Origin: Candidatus Obscuribacterales bacterium
GTDB lineage: Bacteria > Cyanobacteriota > Vampirovibrionia > Obscuribacterales > Obscuribacteraceae
DNA length: 64,000 bases
Direction: 5' to 3'
NCBI GenBank assembly: GCA_019752635.1
Contig: JAIELX010000032.1
Coordinates: forward strand, 227,525 to 291,524
A program made the position numbers and the translations under genes. The notes beneath the pieces are model-generated. The model searched no databases and was not told the origin of the DNA. It worked only from the letters and a program-made list of their open reading frames with translations. This document shows, one piece after another, positions 50,651-59,237 of this stretch; position 1 is the first letter of the stretch; each line of letters begins with the position of its first letter.

Positions 50651-51427
50651 CTAGTTGCGCGAGGGCGGTTTCACCACAACCACACTAATCTTTTGGCTGC
50701 GATACTCTTGCAGAGCCACCGTTAAGTCGTAGGTCCCCGGAGGCCAACCAGGCGGCACTTTCAATTGCAATTCGGAAAAGTTACTCTGCAAAACCGGCAA
50801 ATAAGAGTCGCCCATTTGAACAACGTTTTCCTCGGGACGCAGACTAAAGCCGGAACCGTAGAGCATAAAAGTACCACCGGCATAAACTTCCGGTCGCCCG
50901 GCACTGATTTCAGGTGTCCCGATCGACCTTAACTCCCACTGAAAAGAGGCGCCTCGGATGCCGGCGCCCTCAATGGCGACCTTGTTGGCACCGGGAAGGA
51001 GTTGACCGGTCATATCAACGTAGACTTGCGGCGTTGCCAGAAAGGAGTTCGCATCAATCAATAGTCGTCCGGTAGGCTGCCCGGAAGGTTGGATAGTGGC
51101 GTCAGCGCCGCCCGGCAGCAAGAACACTCGCAACCATTGATATTCAACCGCGCGTTCGGTTCCGTTGGTGAAGACCAGAGACAGAGGCTGTGCCGCATAA
51201 CGTCCAGGCACATTGATGCTATCACTGAATTGCTGCATCGTGCTTCCATTCGAGGAAACATAAGGTCCCCCGGAGGAGATGACTACGCGCGGAAGTTTCA
51301 AACGAACAGGTGGCGATTGGGCTCGTCCTTCAATGCAAACACAGAGCCCGGTAAGTACCAGGGCGAAAACGAGACAGAGCAATGCAACAGGGCGACGCAT
51401 GGCGCCGCCCCGAGGCTCATTGCTCAT
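50651..51427 (-). CDS. Exported protein with a TIG/IPT-like domain
   Basis: A 258-residue protein. A signal sequence (PVALLCLVFALVLTGLCVCI) is followed by a beta-rich part and, in the last 85 residues, an Ig-like TIG/IPT pattern (GGTFMLYGSGFSLRPEENVV then LKVPPGWPPGTYDLTVALQE). TIG domains occur in surface and adhesion proteins. The start could be ATG 51427 (MSNEPRGG) or ATG 51400 (MRRPVALL). It is downstream of the coiled-coil gene at 52101 on the same strand (35 bases). Confidence 0.66.
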   Translation of the reverse strand: MSNEPRGGAMRRPVALLCLVFALVLTGLCVCIEGRAQSPPVRLKLPRVVISSGGPYVSSNGSTMQQFSDSINVPGRYAAQPLSLVFTNGTERAVEYQWLRVFLLPGGADATIQPSGQPTGRLLIDANSFLATPQVYVDMTGQLLPGANKVAIEGAGIRGASFQWELRSIGTPEISAGRPEVYAGGTFMLYGSGFSLRPEENVVQMGDSYLPVLQSNFSELQLKVPPGWPPGTYDLTVALQEYRSQKISVVVVKPPSRN

Positions 51428-51462
51428 ACTACCGTCGCACCGCATACAGTGCCAAGGTCAAA

Positions 51463-52101
51463 CTAATACCCACCAAGCAACTGCTGACCGCCATTGAACC
51501 CCATACCGCCCATGCTGTAGGAGACACCATTTGAAGGGTGTTCATACCAGGATGCCGGTCCCATTTCGGTTTGCATTTCGTTGAAATAGTTCATCGACAT
51601 CTGCTGTTTGAATTTTTCATCGGATCTAGAATCGATTGCATCTTGACGCAATGAACTAACATCTCCACCAAGATTCGCCATAGATGATGAGGTTGATTGC
51701 TCCAGCGATGCCACTCGTTGACGCAGCGCGCGGATTGTTTCCATGTCTCGTTGCCTCATCAGCAAATCGGCGCGCAGCCAGCTCTGCATTAATTGCAGAG
51801 TTTTGTCACCTTGAGCGTCTTTGCCTTTGAGCTTTTCGATCTCTTGTACTTTTTTCTGCGCATAGAGCCTGTAGGCTTGAGTTCGTTGCTCATCCATTTG
51901 CGCCTGTGTCTCAGCGTTCATTTCTTGCTCTTGCAGCTGCCTGATTTGACTGTTTTCAAGCTGCAAGAGATCGGCGTCATCACGAAAAGCCGATTGATCC
52001 GCGGACTGAGCACCTTGCGACAAAGATGCCGGAACCGAGCACATGGAAATGGTTAGCAGCGCAAAACCGAAGCCGATGAATTTCGCCTTTGACAAGAGCA
52101 T
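51463..52101 (-). CDS. Exported coiled-coil protein of unknown function
   Basis: A 212-residue protein with a signal peptide (FIGFGFALLTISMCSVPASL, cleavage near SQGA). The mature part is strongly helical and Gln/Glu-rich (IRQLQEQEMNAETQAQMDEQ; MRQRDMETIRALRQRVASLE), consistent with coiled coil; the C-terminus is Gly/Met-rich (YSMGGMGFNGGQQLLGGY). Not recognised. GGGAG precedes the ATG at 5-7 bases. With the TIG-like gene downstream it forms a probable envelope operon. Confidence 0.68.
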   Translation of the reverse strand: MLLSKAKFIGFGFALLTISMCSVPASLSQGAQSADQSAFRDDADLLQLENSQIRQLQEQEMNAETQAQMDEQRTQAYRLYAQKKVQEIEKLKGKDAQGDKTLQLMQSWLRADLLMRQRDMETIRALRQRVASLEQSTSSSMANLGGDVSSLRQDAIDSRSDEKFKQQMSMNYFNEMQTEMGPASWYEHPSNGVSYSMGGMGFNGGQQLLGGY

Positions 52102-52241
52102 ATAGTCTCCCTTGATAACAAGCCCACTGATTATTATGCCACCGTTGCGCCGGTTAATCTAACTGCCGTCCTCGCACCACAGTCACATTTTTGGTAAAAC
52201 TACTGTACTCTGTTTGTGCTGTTGTGAAAGGGCGAGGGTTT

Positions 52242-52898
52242 ATGTCATTCAAACGGAATTTCTTGTTGTCACTGTTGAGCCTGATTTTGCCCGTAGCCAT
52301 GGTCTTGGCTCCATCGGCGTGCGCGGCGGACAGCCCAAGTACCCCCTTGCTGTCGTTCGAAGAAATACTGGCGAAACGCAAAGTTGTCCGCGAGGAACTG
52401 ATGTTGCCCTCCCTGGAGGGAATCAGGGGGCTCGCCTACAGGGTTGTCGGATACAAGGACTACGAACCACTGGAAAGAGCGATGGGGCTCAAGCTGGCAA
52501 ACTTGAACATGCCAACAGTTCGTTTTGTGGAAATGAAAGAGGGACAAAAACCAGTCGATGCAATTGTCCAAGTCACGTTTTTCAAAGTCGCCAACTTCAA
52601 CGTCGCTGAGCTAAGCGTCTATCAGTGGGTATCGCTGCTTCGCGATCCATCCAAGAAAGTCAGAGCCATTACCTACAAGGACCGCCTGGTTGTTCCTCAC
52701 GGCAAACCACTCCTGGCGGTTGAGGCGCTAACAAATGATTTCGTCATTGACACTTTGAAGGCCAACCAGAAAAGCACTGCTGGTAATACCAGCACCAAGG
52801 CTGACGACAAAAAGCCGAAGGAAGACAGAGCTCCATCGGAAAAGAAAAGTTCCGAGAAGAAAAGCAAGAGGAAAGGCTCCCGCAACAAAGCCGACTAG
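52242..52898 (+). CDS. Exported protein with basic C-terminal tail
   Basis: A 218-residue protein with a signal peptide (FLLSLLSLILPVAMVLAPSA, cleavage near ACAA). The central region is mixed alpha/beta (GIRGLAYRVVGYKDYEPLER; DAIVQVTFFKVANFNVAELS; YQWVSLLRDPSKKVRAITYK). The last 40 residues are Lys/Ser-rich (EKKSSEKKSKRKGSRNKAD). Not recognised. Start ATG 52242 fits the signal peptide; an earlier in-frame ATG at 52191 would add 17 residues. A terminator follows. Confidence 0.66.
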   Translation: MSFKRNFLLSLLSLILPVAMVLAPSACAADSPSTPLLSFEEILAKRKVVREELMLPSLEGIRGLAYRVVGYKDYEPLERAMGLKLANLNMPTVRFVEMKEGQKPVDAIVQVTFFKVANFNVAELSVYQWVSLLRDPSKKVRAITYKDRLVVPHGKPLLAVEALTNDFVIDTLKANQKSTAGNTSTKADDKKPKEDRAPSEKKSSEKKSKRKGSRNKAD

Positions 52899-53208
52899 CC
52901 GCTCCCACAAGAAAGAGTTGTCGAAGCCCTGCACCCGGTGCGGGGCTTTTGCTCTGGATGCCACTTGATTCTTCGCGCCATTCCCCAATCACTATATAAG
53001 CAACCGGAACACGATCAGTACCGGTTTTAAAACTTCCCAAGGGGAAAGCGGATCAAAAGTTGAAGTTGAACGTGAAGTACATGAGCCTCCGCTAAGATGG
53101 CTCTATCGAAAGAGGAATCTTCAAATCAAATCGTGGCTCGCGCAGTGTACCAGTGTTACATCGCGACGGACTCAGGCATCCAAATCACACACATTTGGAG
53201 GAATATCC
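52899..53208. other. Gap before hsp20
   Basis: 310 bases holding the terminator at 52925-52950 and the hsp20 leader. TATATA near 52993-52998 may be a -10, but I see no fitting -35 and no CIRCE element. A GGAGG Shine-Dalgarno lies just before hsp20. Confidence 0.4.
52925..52950 (+). terminator. Rho-independent terminator
   Basis: AGCCCTGCAC (52925-52934) pairs with GTGCGGGGCT (52938-52947, one G-U) around CCG, and the stem runs into TTTTG. It ends the gene that stops at 52898. Confidence 0.82.
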
Positions 53209-53796
53209 ATGTTTTATAACAGACCAATGACTCGTGAACAGCTGTCGCTCGATGAGTCCAGAAGAACATTTGAGCGCCCGGGGTTCTATGGTCAGCAAAT
53301 GAACCAGATGAGCTACTTGCCCTATCGCACACCAGTAAGCTCACTTGAGCACCACCAAACCCACAATGCACCGTGGTCAAACTGGAATCGTCATGTCGCA
53401 ACACCTCCGGCAGACATCCTGGAACTCGACGAGCAATTCATTATTGAACTGGCACTTCCTGGCGTCGTTCTCGACGATGTTCAACTGAAGATTGAAGGCA
53501 ACGTCCTCACAATCTGTGCCAAGCGAACACCTACACTTTTCGAAGAAAGAGCAACTGTTCTGCAAAGAGAGCTGCCGGTTGTTTACCTGGTGCGTCATTT
53601 CGAATTCGACACTCGCATCATGTGCGAACAAGTAGAAGCTCGCCTCGATCGCGGCATACTCTACATCAGCATTCCGAAACTGGATGCTGCAATTCGCATT
53701 CCTGTCAGCGCAGGAATGGCGGAGCAATTCACTAACGTCACAAGCGCAGTGAAGTCACGAGTCAACGCCGAAACCAAAGTTCCGGTAAAGGGCTAA
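53209..53796 (+). CDS. Small heat-shock protein (Hsp20/alpha-crystallin family)
   Basis: ATP-independent chaperone that holds unfolding proteins, 195 residues. The N-terminal arm (about 1-60) is Tyr/Met/Pro-rich. The alpha-crystallin domain spans about 65-160, with PPADILELDEQFIIELALPG, VLDDVQLKIEGNVLTICAKR and ARLDRGILYISIPKL. The C-terminal I-x-I-like anchor may be the IRIPV after the domain. GGAGG precedes the ATG. Followed by a strong terminator, so it is a single-gene unit. Confidence 0.93.
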   Translation: MFYNRPMTREQLSLDESRRTFERPGFYGQQMNQMSYLPYRTPVSSLEHHQTHNAPWSNWNRHVATPPADILELDEQFIIELALPGVVLDDVQLKIEGNVLTICAKRTPTLFEERATVLQRELPVVYLVRHFEFDTRIMCEQVEARLDRGILYISIPKLDAAIRIPVSAGMAEQFTNVTSAVKSRVNAETKVPVKG

Positions 53797-53910
53797 GTTG
53801 AGCAGTTCCGCTCTCACCGCGGTTAGCCGCAGTGAGAGTGAAACGCCGTTGTAGACGTGCTTGAGGTGGGCGAACTTGTTCTGCTCGCCGGAGCGCACAA
53901 ACAGAAACTG

Positions 53911-53939
53911 CCGTCCGGACTTCGGTCCGGGCGGTTTTT
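53911..53939 (+). terminator. Terminator after hsp20 with UUCG loop
   Basis: CCGTCCGGAC (53911-53920) pairs with GTCCGGGCGG (53925-53934, one G-U) around TTCG, followed by TTTTT. Strong intrinsic terminator about 115 bases after the hsp20 stop. Confidence 0.9.
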
Positions 53940-54037
53940 GTCTTGCCTGACCGTCGCCGGGGACGCAGCCCGGGATGATCGCGCAAAGACGGGGAATAAC
54001 ACCCCAATAGAAACCAGGAGCCTTCAGCAAAAATCCC

Positions 54038-55267
54038 ATGAAACATAGCGTCTCACTCAATGATCCAGACAAGTTTGCTAAGGTGCTCTTTTGCGTTGGT
54101 TTCTTGCTCACGGCAAATTGTTCCATGGTAGAAGCAGGCAGTGTTTCCACCGACTCAGCGGAATCCTCATCGGAAGAAGAAGAAGAAGAAGATCCCGGCG
54201 CAAAATCAGGCAGCGGGTCCGTACCGGCAAAAGCAGCACCTGTCTCGCTCAGTGCTGGTAATGCAACGACTACGACTTCGCCAACACCGTCCCCTGTCGT
54301 TCCTCAGGAACCGATGGCGCCGATTGCTCCGGAATCGCCGACAGCGGTTGCACCATCGGCGGCAGCCCCCCCGGCACGACAGAAAGTAACACCTGCAGAC
54401 ATGGCGCCAACAACGCCAAAGAAAACGACGACAGCGGAAACAGCTGCGAAGAAGGCGCCAACGTTTGTAGTTACCGGCATGAGACCGATTCAAAATATAA
54501 ACTATGCCGGCACCAAGTCGCAGTCGCAAACTATGGACATCTATCAACCGCTGGGTGTGGCGAAACCTTCGCCTGTCGTAGTCTGGATACACGGTGGCTC
54601 ATGGCTAGGCGGTAGCAAGGCAAGTTGCCCGGCCACATTCCTTGTAAGCGCGGGCTTCACTACGGTGAGCATCAACTACAGGCTCTCGGGCGAAGCCCCT
54701 TTCCCTGCGCAGATTCTCGATTGCAAAATGGCAATACTGTATCTGCGCAAACACGCAAAAGAACTGAATATAGACCCGTCGCGCATTGGTGTCTGGGGGG
54801 CATCAGCCGGTGGACACCTGGCGGCACTGCTAGGCACCACAGGTGATTCCAGCTCCTGGGATAAAGACTTGAAGAAGGTCGGAGTCTCTGCAAAAGTACA
54901 AGCAGTTTGCGACTGGTGCGGTCCAACCGATCTTCGCGAGATGAACAGAAAGCTGGCGACAAAAGAGATCTCGCGAGGGCAAGTTGAGCCGATTTTCAAG
55001 CTTCTGGCCAATCGCTGCACGGCTGAGTGGCTGACAGCGGCCAGCCCGGTAACCTTCGCCACTCCCGATGCCCCCCCGTTTCTCATAATGCATGGTGATA
55101 GAGACGGTACAGTTCCCGTGGATCAAAGCCGCTACCTGCACAATCTACTCAAATCCAAGAAAGTGGACTCCACACTCTATGTTCTCAAAGGAGCCGGACA
55201 TTCCTTCGAGAGCCCGGTCAATGCAAGAATCGTGCTGGAGTTTTTCAAGCGAACACTGCAGAGTTAA
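54038..55267 (+). CDS. Exported alpha/beta hydrolase (BD-FAE/esterase-lipase type)
   Basis: A 409-residue hydrolase. A signal-like segment (VLFCVGFLLTANCSMVEAG) is followed by an acidic, then Pro/Ala/Thr-rich linker (residues about 35-145) and the catalytic domain. Visible motifs: WIHGGSWLGGSKASCP (oxyanion-hole HGG), the nucleophile elbow GVWGASAGGHLAALLG with Ser in GASAG, an acid in LIMHGDRDGTVPVDQS and the catalytic His of GAGHSFESP. It probably cleaves esters of a polysaccharide or lipid outside the cytoplasm. The neighbouring, convergent acyltransferase could add the groups it removes (inference). Confidence 0.9.
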   Translation: MKHSVSLNDPDKFAKVLFCVGFLLTANCSMVEAGSVSTDSAESSSEEEEEEDPGAKSGSGSVPAKAAPVSLSAGNATTTTSPTPSPVVPQEPMAPIAPESPTAVAPSAAAPPARQKVTPADMAPTTPKKTTTAETAAKKAPTFVVTGMRPIQNINYAGTKSQSQTMDIYQPLGVAKPSPVVVWIHGGSWLGGSKASCPATFLVSAGFTTVSINYRLSGEAPFPAQILDCKMAILYLRKHAKELNIDPSRIGVWGASAGGHLAALLGTTGDSSSWDKDLKKVGVSAKVQAVCDWCGPTDLREMNRKLATKEISRGQVEPIFKLLANRCTAEWLTAASPVTFATPDAPPFLIMHGDRDGTVPVDQSRYLHNLLKSKKVDSTLYVLKGAGHSFESPVNARIVLEFFKRTLQS

Positions 55268-55275
55268 ACAGCAGT

Positions 55276-56562
55276 TTAGCCAATGCCTGTGGTGTACTTC
55301 ACGCGCATGTCCATAAACGGCTTTTCGATTGCATAGTAAGTCAATATGGAAACTAAAACCGTGACTGGAAGAACCAGGAACAATGTCAGGGCAATACATG
55401 ACCAGTAATCCATCGCAAGTATAAATTTACTGGCGACGGACAGATAACCAGTTTGAGAGCCGCTGGTGGAGAGTTTCTCCAACCAGGGCACCACGATCTT
55501 CGGAATCAGGTTCGCAAGGAAATAGTGATTAACATACAAAGAGAAGCTCAGCATGCCAAGAAAGGACAAGCTGCGGCTCAATGGGCTCGGAATCTTGATT
55601 GAACAAGCACAATAGGTCGCGATCACGCTGCCCCACAGAATCGCTTCTATAGGCGTCCAAAAGATCCAAATTGCTTTGCGTTCCGTTAGATAGAAGCCCC
55701 CTTTGGCGTGAAAAATCGACAACGCAGTGACAGCTGCGGCAGATGCGCCGACAAGAAACGCAGGGTTGCGTATGAACTTTTCAAAGCGAGGATAACTCAG
55801 GCCCAGAAGCATGCCGATGATGAATTGATCGATGCGCCCGAAAAGGGTCATGTATGCCAAGTTCCGGACGTCATGCGTGTAAGCGTAAACCAAAGCGCGA
55901 CAAACTATCGCGGCGACCAGCAGCAGCCCTAGATATTTCCTTCCACGAGTGCGGCTAAAAGTCAGCAAGAAGGGAAAGAGCAAATAGAATTGAAATTCAA
56001 CAGCAATTGACCACAGATGCGGCGTGACGAGCGGATGCATTACAGAATTGGCAATGTTGTGCAAACATACCAGCGACGAAATCAACGCCAAGACGCCATT
56101 TTGCGCCGGCATCAGGTACATTGCCAGCAAGAGTACGCAGACAAACAATGGATAGATCCGTAGAACACGATTGAGGAAGAAGCCCTTGTACTCGATGTTT
56201 CGTCCATCGGAAATTCGGGCGAACAAGAAACCGCTGAGAGTCATAAACAGCGCAACTGCGGTATGCCCTTCGCAAATGAGTCCGTTTGTGAAACGACCGA
56301 ATTTGCCGAAAGTGTCGCCCAAAGTAGCAATAAAATTAAAGTCTCCGGTGTGATGTATCGCCACAATCCATGCGGGCATGGCATGGTGAAGAATAATCAG
56401 AGCCGCCGCCAGGAAGCGAAGGTGATCGAGTCGCTCGAAGTAACCAATGTTCTTACTGCCGCTGCCAAACGCCGAAGAGTCAGCAACGATCGCTGCACTG
56501 ACCGGAGCGTCCGCAGTATCCCGACAGGCTGACTCGACTAGCGTCTGCGTTTGGATGGGCAT
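55276..56562 (-). CDS. Acyltransferase 3 family membrane protein
   Basis: A 428-residue integral membrane acyltransferase (OafA/YrhL type), which transfers acyl groups to surface sugars. The family start is FERLDHLRFLAAALIILHHA, with the HH pair as the likely active site. About ten membrane helices follow, such as VLRIYPLFVCVLLLAMYLMP, WSIAVEFQFYLLFPFLLTFS and FLGMLSFSLYVNHYFLANLI. No extracytoplasmic SGNH domain is fused. The first 37 residues are an unconserved Ala/Ser-rich cytoplasmic arm. Convergent with the hydrolase gene, 8 bases apart. Confidence 0.93.
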   Translation of the reverse strand: MPIQTQTLVESACRDTADAPVSAAIVADSSAFGSGSKNIGYFERLDHLRFLAAALIILHHAMPAWIVAIHHTGDFNFIATLGDTFGKFGRFTNGLICEGHTAVALFMTLSGFLFARISDGRNIEYKGFFLNRVLRIYPLFVCVLLLAMYLMPAQNGVLALISSLVCLHNIANSVMHPLVTPHLWSIAVEFQFYLLFPFLLTFSRTRGRKYLGLLLVAAIVCRALVYAYTHDVRNLAYMTLFGRIDQFIIGMLLGLSYPRFEKFIRNPAFLVGASAAAVTALSIFHAKGGFYLTERKAIWIFWTPIEAILWGSVIATYCACSIKIPSPLSRSLSFLGMLSFSLYVNHYFLANLIPKIVVPWLEKLSTSGSQTGYLSVASKFILAMDYWSCIALTLFLVLPVTVLVSILTYYAIEKPFMDMRVKYTTGIG

Positions 56563-56701
56563 TAGAAACCTGATTTATCCGCTGAAAGACCTATTGTCTA
56601 CCATCGAGGAATTCAACAAATTAGATAGAGTTCTTTTGCGTTAACAGTTGTCAAGTAAGCAGTGTCGACTTTGCGGCTCAAATTCCGGGAAACAAGATAA
56701 G

Positions 56702-57553
56702 ATGATTGACAACCAACTGAGTTTACGGTCGCAGGCCGAGCTAAGGACAGGCACGCCAATGCAACAACTTGAGCTATCCTCAAATGGAATCCTTCAACTA
56801 TTGCTCGATCCGGAATTAAGACGCCAACTCAGCCAAGTTCTGGTTCAAGATTCAACTGAGTACCAGAATCAATTCTGGAAGGCGTGCAATGAATGTCGAC
56901 CTAGTGAGGCCGAACTGCGAACGGTGTTTCAGGAAGTTCTGAGATCGCCCGCCGCACCTGAGCATGAATTACTAGGTCCGTTGACTTTTAACGAAAACAT
57001 GCCCGACGACCTGTTGATGGAGCTTTGCGAACAAGGCAAATTCATTTCGGAACTCAGCCATCGGCGCGGTCCCAAAGCGTTGCTCGAAAAGATTGCCGAA
57101 AAGTACAATTCTGATGAAGCTATCACTTCACTCGCGCTTTTTTACTATAAAAATGAATCTCTCGAAGACTTCGTCAATTTCGTTCAGAAGTATAAGCACT
57201 GCTGGATGCTGCAATTCAACCTTGCCTACAAGTGTCCGGAGTTCGACCCGAACAAAGCGTCCTTTATTCGCCGCTCGGGAGCGGCGCAGTTCGATCGCAT
57301 TTTTCAACGACAAGACATGTTGCGCCTTTTGCGAGACGCGCCTAGCCCCGAGTCCTACCGAATTTGCCTCAAAGGCGATGCGGAAGTGCAGCATGAGCTC
57401 TGCGTGATTGAAACGCTACCGGCAGACATCCTGCGCGCCCTGGCTAGCAACGGCAAAACACGAGCGATCAGAAACCTGGCAAGCCAGCGACTGAAACCAT
57501 CGCCACGCAAAGAAGATGGCTCAGACGACGACGGCGACGCCGCAAGCAGCTAG
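56702..57553 (+). CDS. Helical protein with leucine-rich-variant-like segments
   Basis: A 283-residue cytoplasmic protein, not recognised. Segments such as NMPDDLLMELCEQGKFISEL and LPADILRALASNGKTRAIRN resemble the LRV (leucine-rich variant) pattern LPxxxLxxLAxDxxxxVR, seen in putative protein-interaction repeats. The C-terminus is acidic (SPRKEDGSDDDGDAASS). The ATG at 56702 was chosen; a TTG at 56648 or ATG at 56759 are possible. It lies between the divergent acyltransferase and the convergent permease. Confidence 0.6.
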   Translation: MIDNQLSLRSQAELRTGTPMQQLELSSNGILQLLLDPELRRQLSQVLVQDSTEYQNQFWKACNECRPSEAELRTVFQEVLRSPAAPEHELLGPLTFNENMPDDLLMELCEQGKFISELSHRRGPKALLEKIAEKYNSDEAITSLALFYYKNESLEDFVNFVQKYKHCWMLQFNLAYKCPEFDPNKASFIRRSGAAQFDRIFQRQDMLRLLRDAPSPESYRICLKGDAEVQHELCVIETLPADILRALASNGKTRAIRNLASQRLKPSPRKEDGSDDDGDAASS

Positions 57554-57583
57554 AGCCCAAAAGACGTCGAACGGTTCATCGAT

Positions 57584-59227
57584 TTACAACGGCTTAGTTT
57601 TTTCGTAATCAGGATTTCTTGCCAGTGCCTCATTAAACGCTCTGTTGGCGCTCTTGTAACCAAAGAGCCAATAAATCAGCAGACCGATCGCCATCCAAAC
57701 TACAAACCGAATCCACGTCATCACAGGCAAACTCAGCATCAGCCCCATGCAGGCCATGATGCCCAGTGCCGGAACCCACGGCGCCCCCGGACACTTGAAG
57801 ATGCGAGGGAAACCAGGATGCGTTTTACGCAAAACGATCACGCCGCCGCAAACGAGAATAAACGCGAATAGCGTACCAATGTTGGTCAACTCCGCCGCTT
57901 GACCGATGTCCATCACCATCGCCGAGAAACCAACGACAGCTCCGGTCAAGATGGTGGGCCAGAGGGGAGTGCGATACTTAGGATGCAAATGGGCAAAGAA
58001 CTTCGGCAAAAGTCCGTCCCGAGCCATAGCCATAAAGATGCGCGGCTGACCAAGTTGAAACACCAACAAAACAGACGTGATGCCGGCTAATGCGCCAACC
58101 GAGACCAGCAGGTGCGCCCAGTTATTCCCTATGGCGTTGAACGCGGTTGAAACAGGAGCGGCGTCTCCGAGATAGGTTTTGTAAGGCAATATACCGGTAA
58201 GGACCAAAGACACTCCTATGTAGAGCAGGGAGCAAATCGCAAGACTGCCAAGCATTCCGATCGGCATATCTCGCTGCGGATTCTTTGTTTCCTCAGCGGT
58301 GGAGCTGACTGCGTCAAATCCGATGAAGCTGAAAAAAACAATCGCCGCAGCACCAAAGATGCCCGGCCAGCCAGAAGGTGCAAACGGCACCCAATTTTCG
58401 GGCTTGACGAAGAACGCGCCGTAAATGATCACAAACATCACAACCGCGACTTTTATGACGACGGCTATGAAATTGACTTTCGCACTTTCCTGAACGCCGA
58501 CAACCAGAAACCAGGTAATGAGCGCCATAATGCCCAACGCCGGTAAGTTCAACGCAATTTCGTGACCGAATAATGAAGGTATATCGATGCTGGAATACAG
58601 TTCTCTCATATCCAGGTTCGTCTTCATCTGCTCGATGCGCGCATGTGCAGTATGCACATCCGCGCACATCCAGAGTGGCAGTTGAAGCCCGTTGGTAAGC
58701 CCGTGAAAACAATGCACGAATGTCTCAGACCAACTGACAGCGACCGCAATGTTTCCAACTGCATATTCCAAAATGAGATCCCAACCGATGAGCCACGCGA
58801 TGAACTCACCCAAGGCGGCATAAGCAAACGTGTAGGCGGAACCGGATACTGGAATCATCGAAGCAAGTTCGGCGTAACACAACGCGGCAAGTCCGCAGGT
58901 CATTGCCGCGAGTAAAAAGCCGATGACAATTGCCGGTCCTGCGCCTTCACGACCAAGTGGTGCGTTTAGCAAGAAGTTGATAATCGGCGTATCCAAATAC
59001 TGCTGTAACTTATCAACGTGACCGGCAACTTGGGGGGCTACGGAGCCTGCCGCAGCGGTACCGGTAAGTGCGAAGATGCCCGAACCAATGGTTGCACCGA
59101 TGCCAAAGGCAATAAGATCGAACCAGGAAAGCGTCTTTTTCATCAAACGCGTTTCTTGGTTCGCCTCGTCTATTAGCAGTTGTGGTGGCTTGGTTCGGAA
59201 CAAACGTTCAAATAGCGTTAGTTCCAC
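57584..59227 (-). CDS. APC-superfamily amino-acid permease
   Basis: A 547-residue amino-acid transporter of the LAT/CAT-like APC group, about 12-14 membrane helices. The hallmark first helix is DLIAFGIGATIGSGIFALTG, followed later by GFDAVSSTAEETKNPQRDMP, typical for this family. An N-terminal LFERLFRTKPPQLLIDE matches the usual cytoplasmic leader, which fixes the start at GTG 59227 with GAGGG 3-8 bases upstream; longer in-frame readings would overlap the next gene. A large extra loop with AHARIEQMKTNLDMRELY lies near residue 195-225. The S55 gene ends 10 bases upstream, so the two are one operon. Substrate unknown. Confidence 0.94.
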   Translation of the reverse strand: MELTLFERLFRTKPPQLLIDEANQETRLMKKTLSWFDLIAFGIGATIGSGIFALTGTAAAGSVAPQVAGHVDKLQQYLDTPIINFLLNAPLGREGAGPAIVIGFLLAAMTCGLAALCYAELASMIPVSGSAYTFAYAALGEFIAWLIGWDLILEYAVGNIAVAVSWSETFVHCFHGLTNGLQLPLWMCADVHTAHARIEQMKTNLDMRELYSSIDIPSLFGHEIALNLPALGIMALITWFLVVGVQESAKVNFIAVVIKVAVVMFVIIYGAFFVKPENWVPFAPSGWPGIFGAAAIVFFSFIGFDAVSSTAEETKNPQRDMPIGMLGSLAICSLLYIGVSLVLTGILPYKTYLGDAAPVSTAFNAIGNNWAHLLVSVGALAGITSVLLVFQLGQPRIFMAMARDGLLPKFFAHLHPKYRTPLWPTILTGAVVGFSAMVMDIGQAAELTNIGTLFAFILVCGGVIVLRKTHPGFPRIFKCPGAPWVPALGIMACMGLMLSLPVMTWIRFVVWMAIGLLIYWLFGYKSANRAFNEALARNPDYEKTKPL

Positions 59228-59237
59228 ATGCCCTCTA

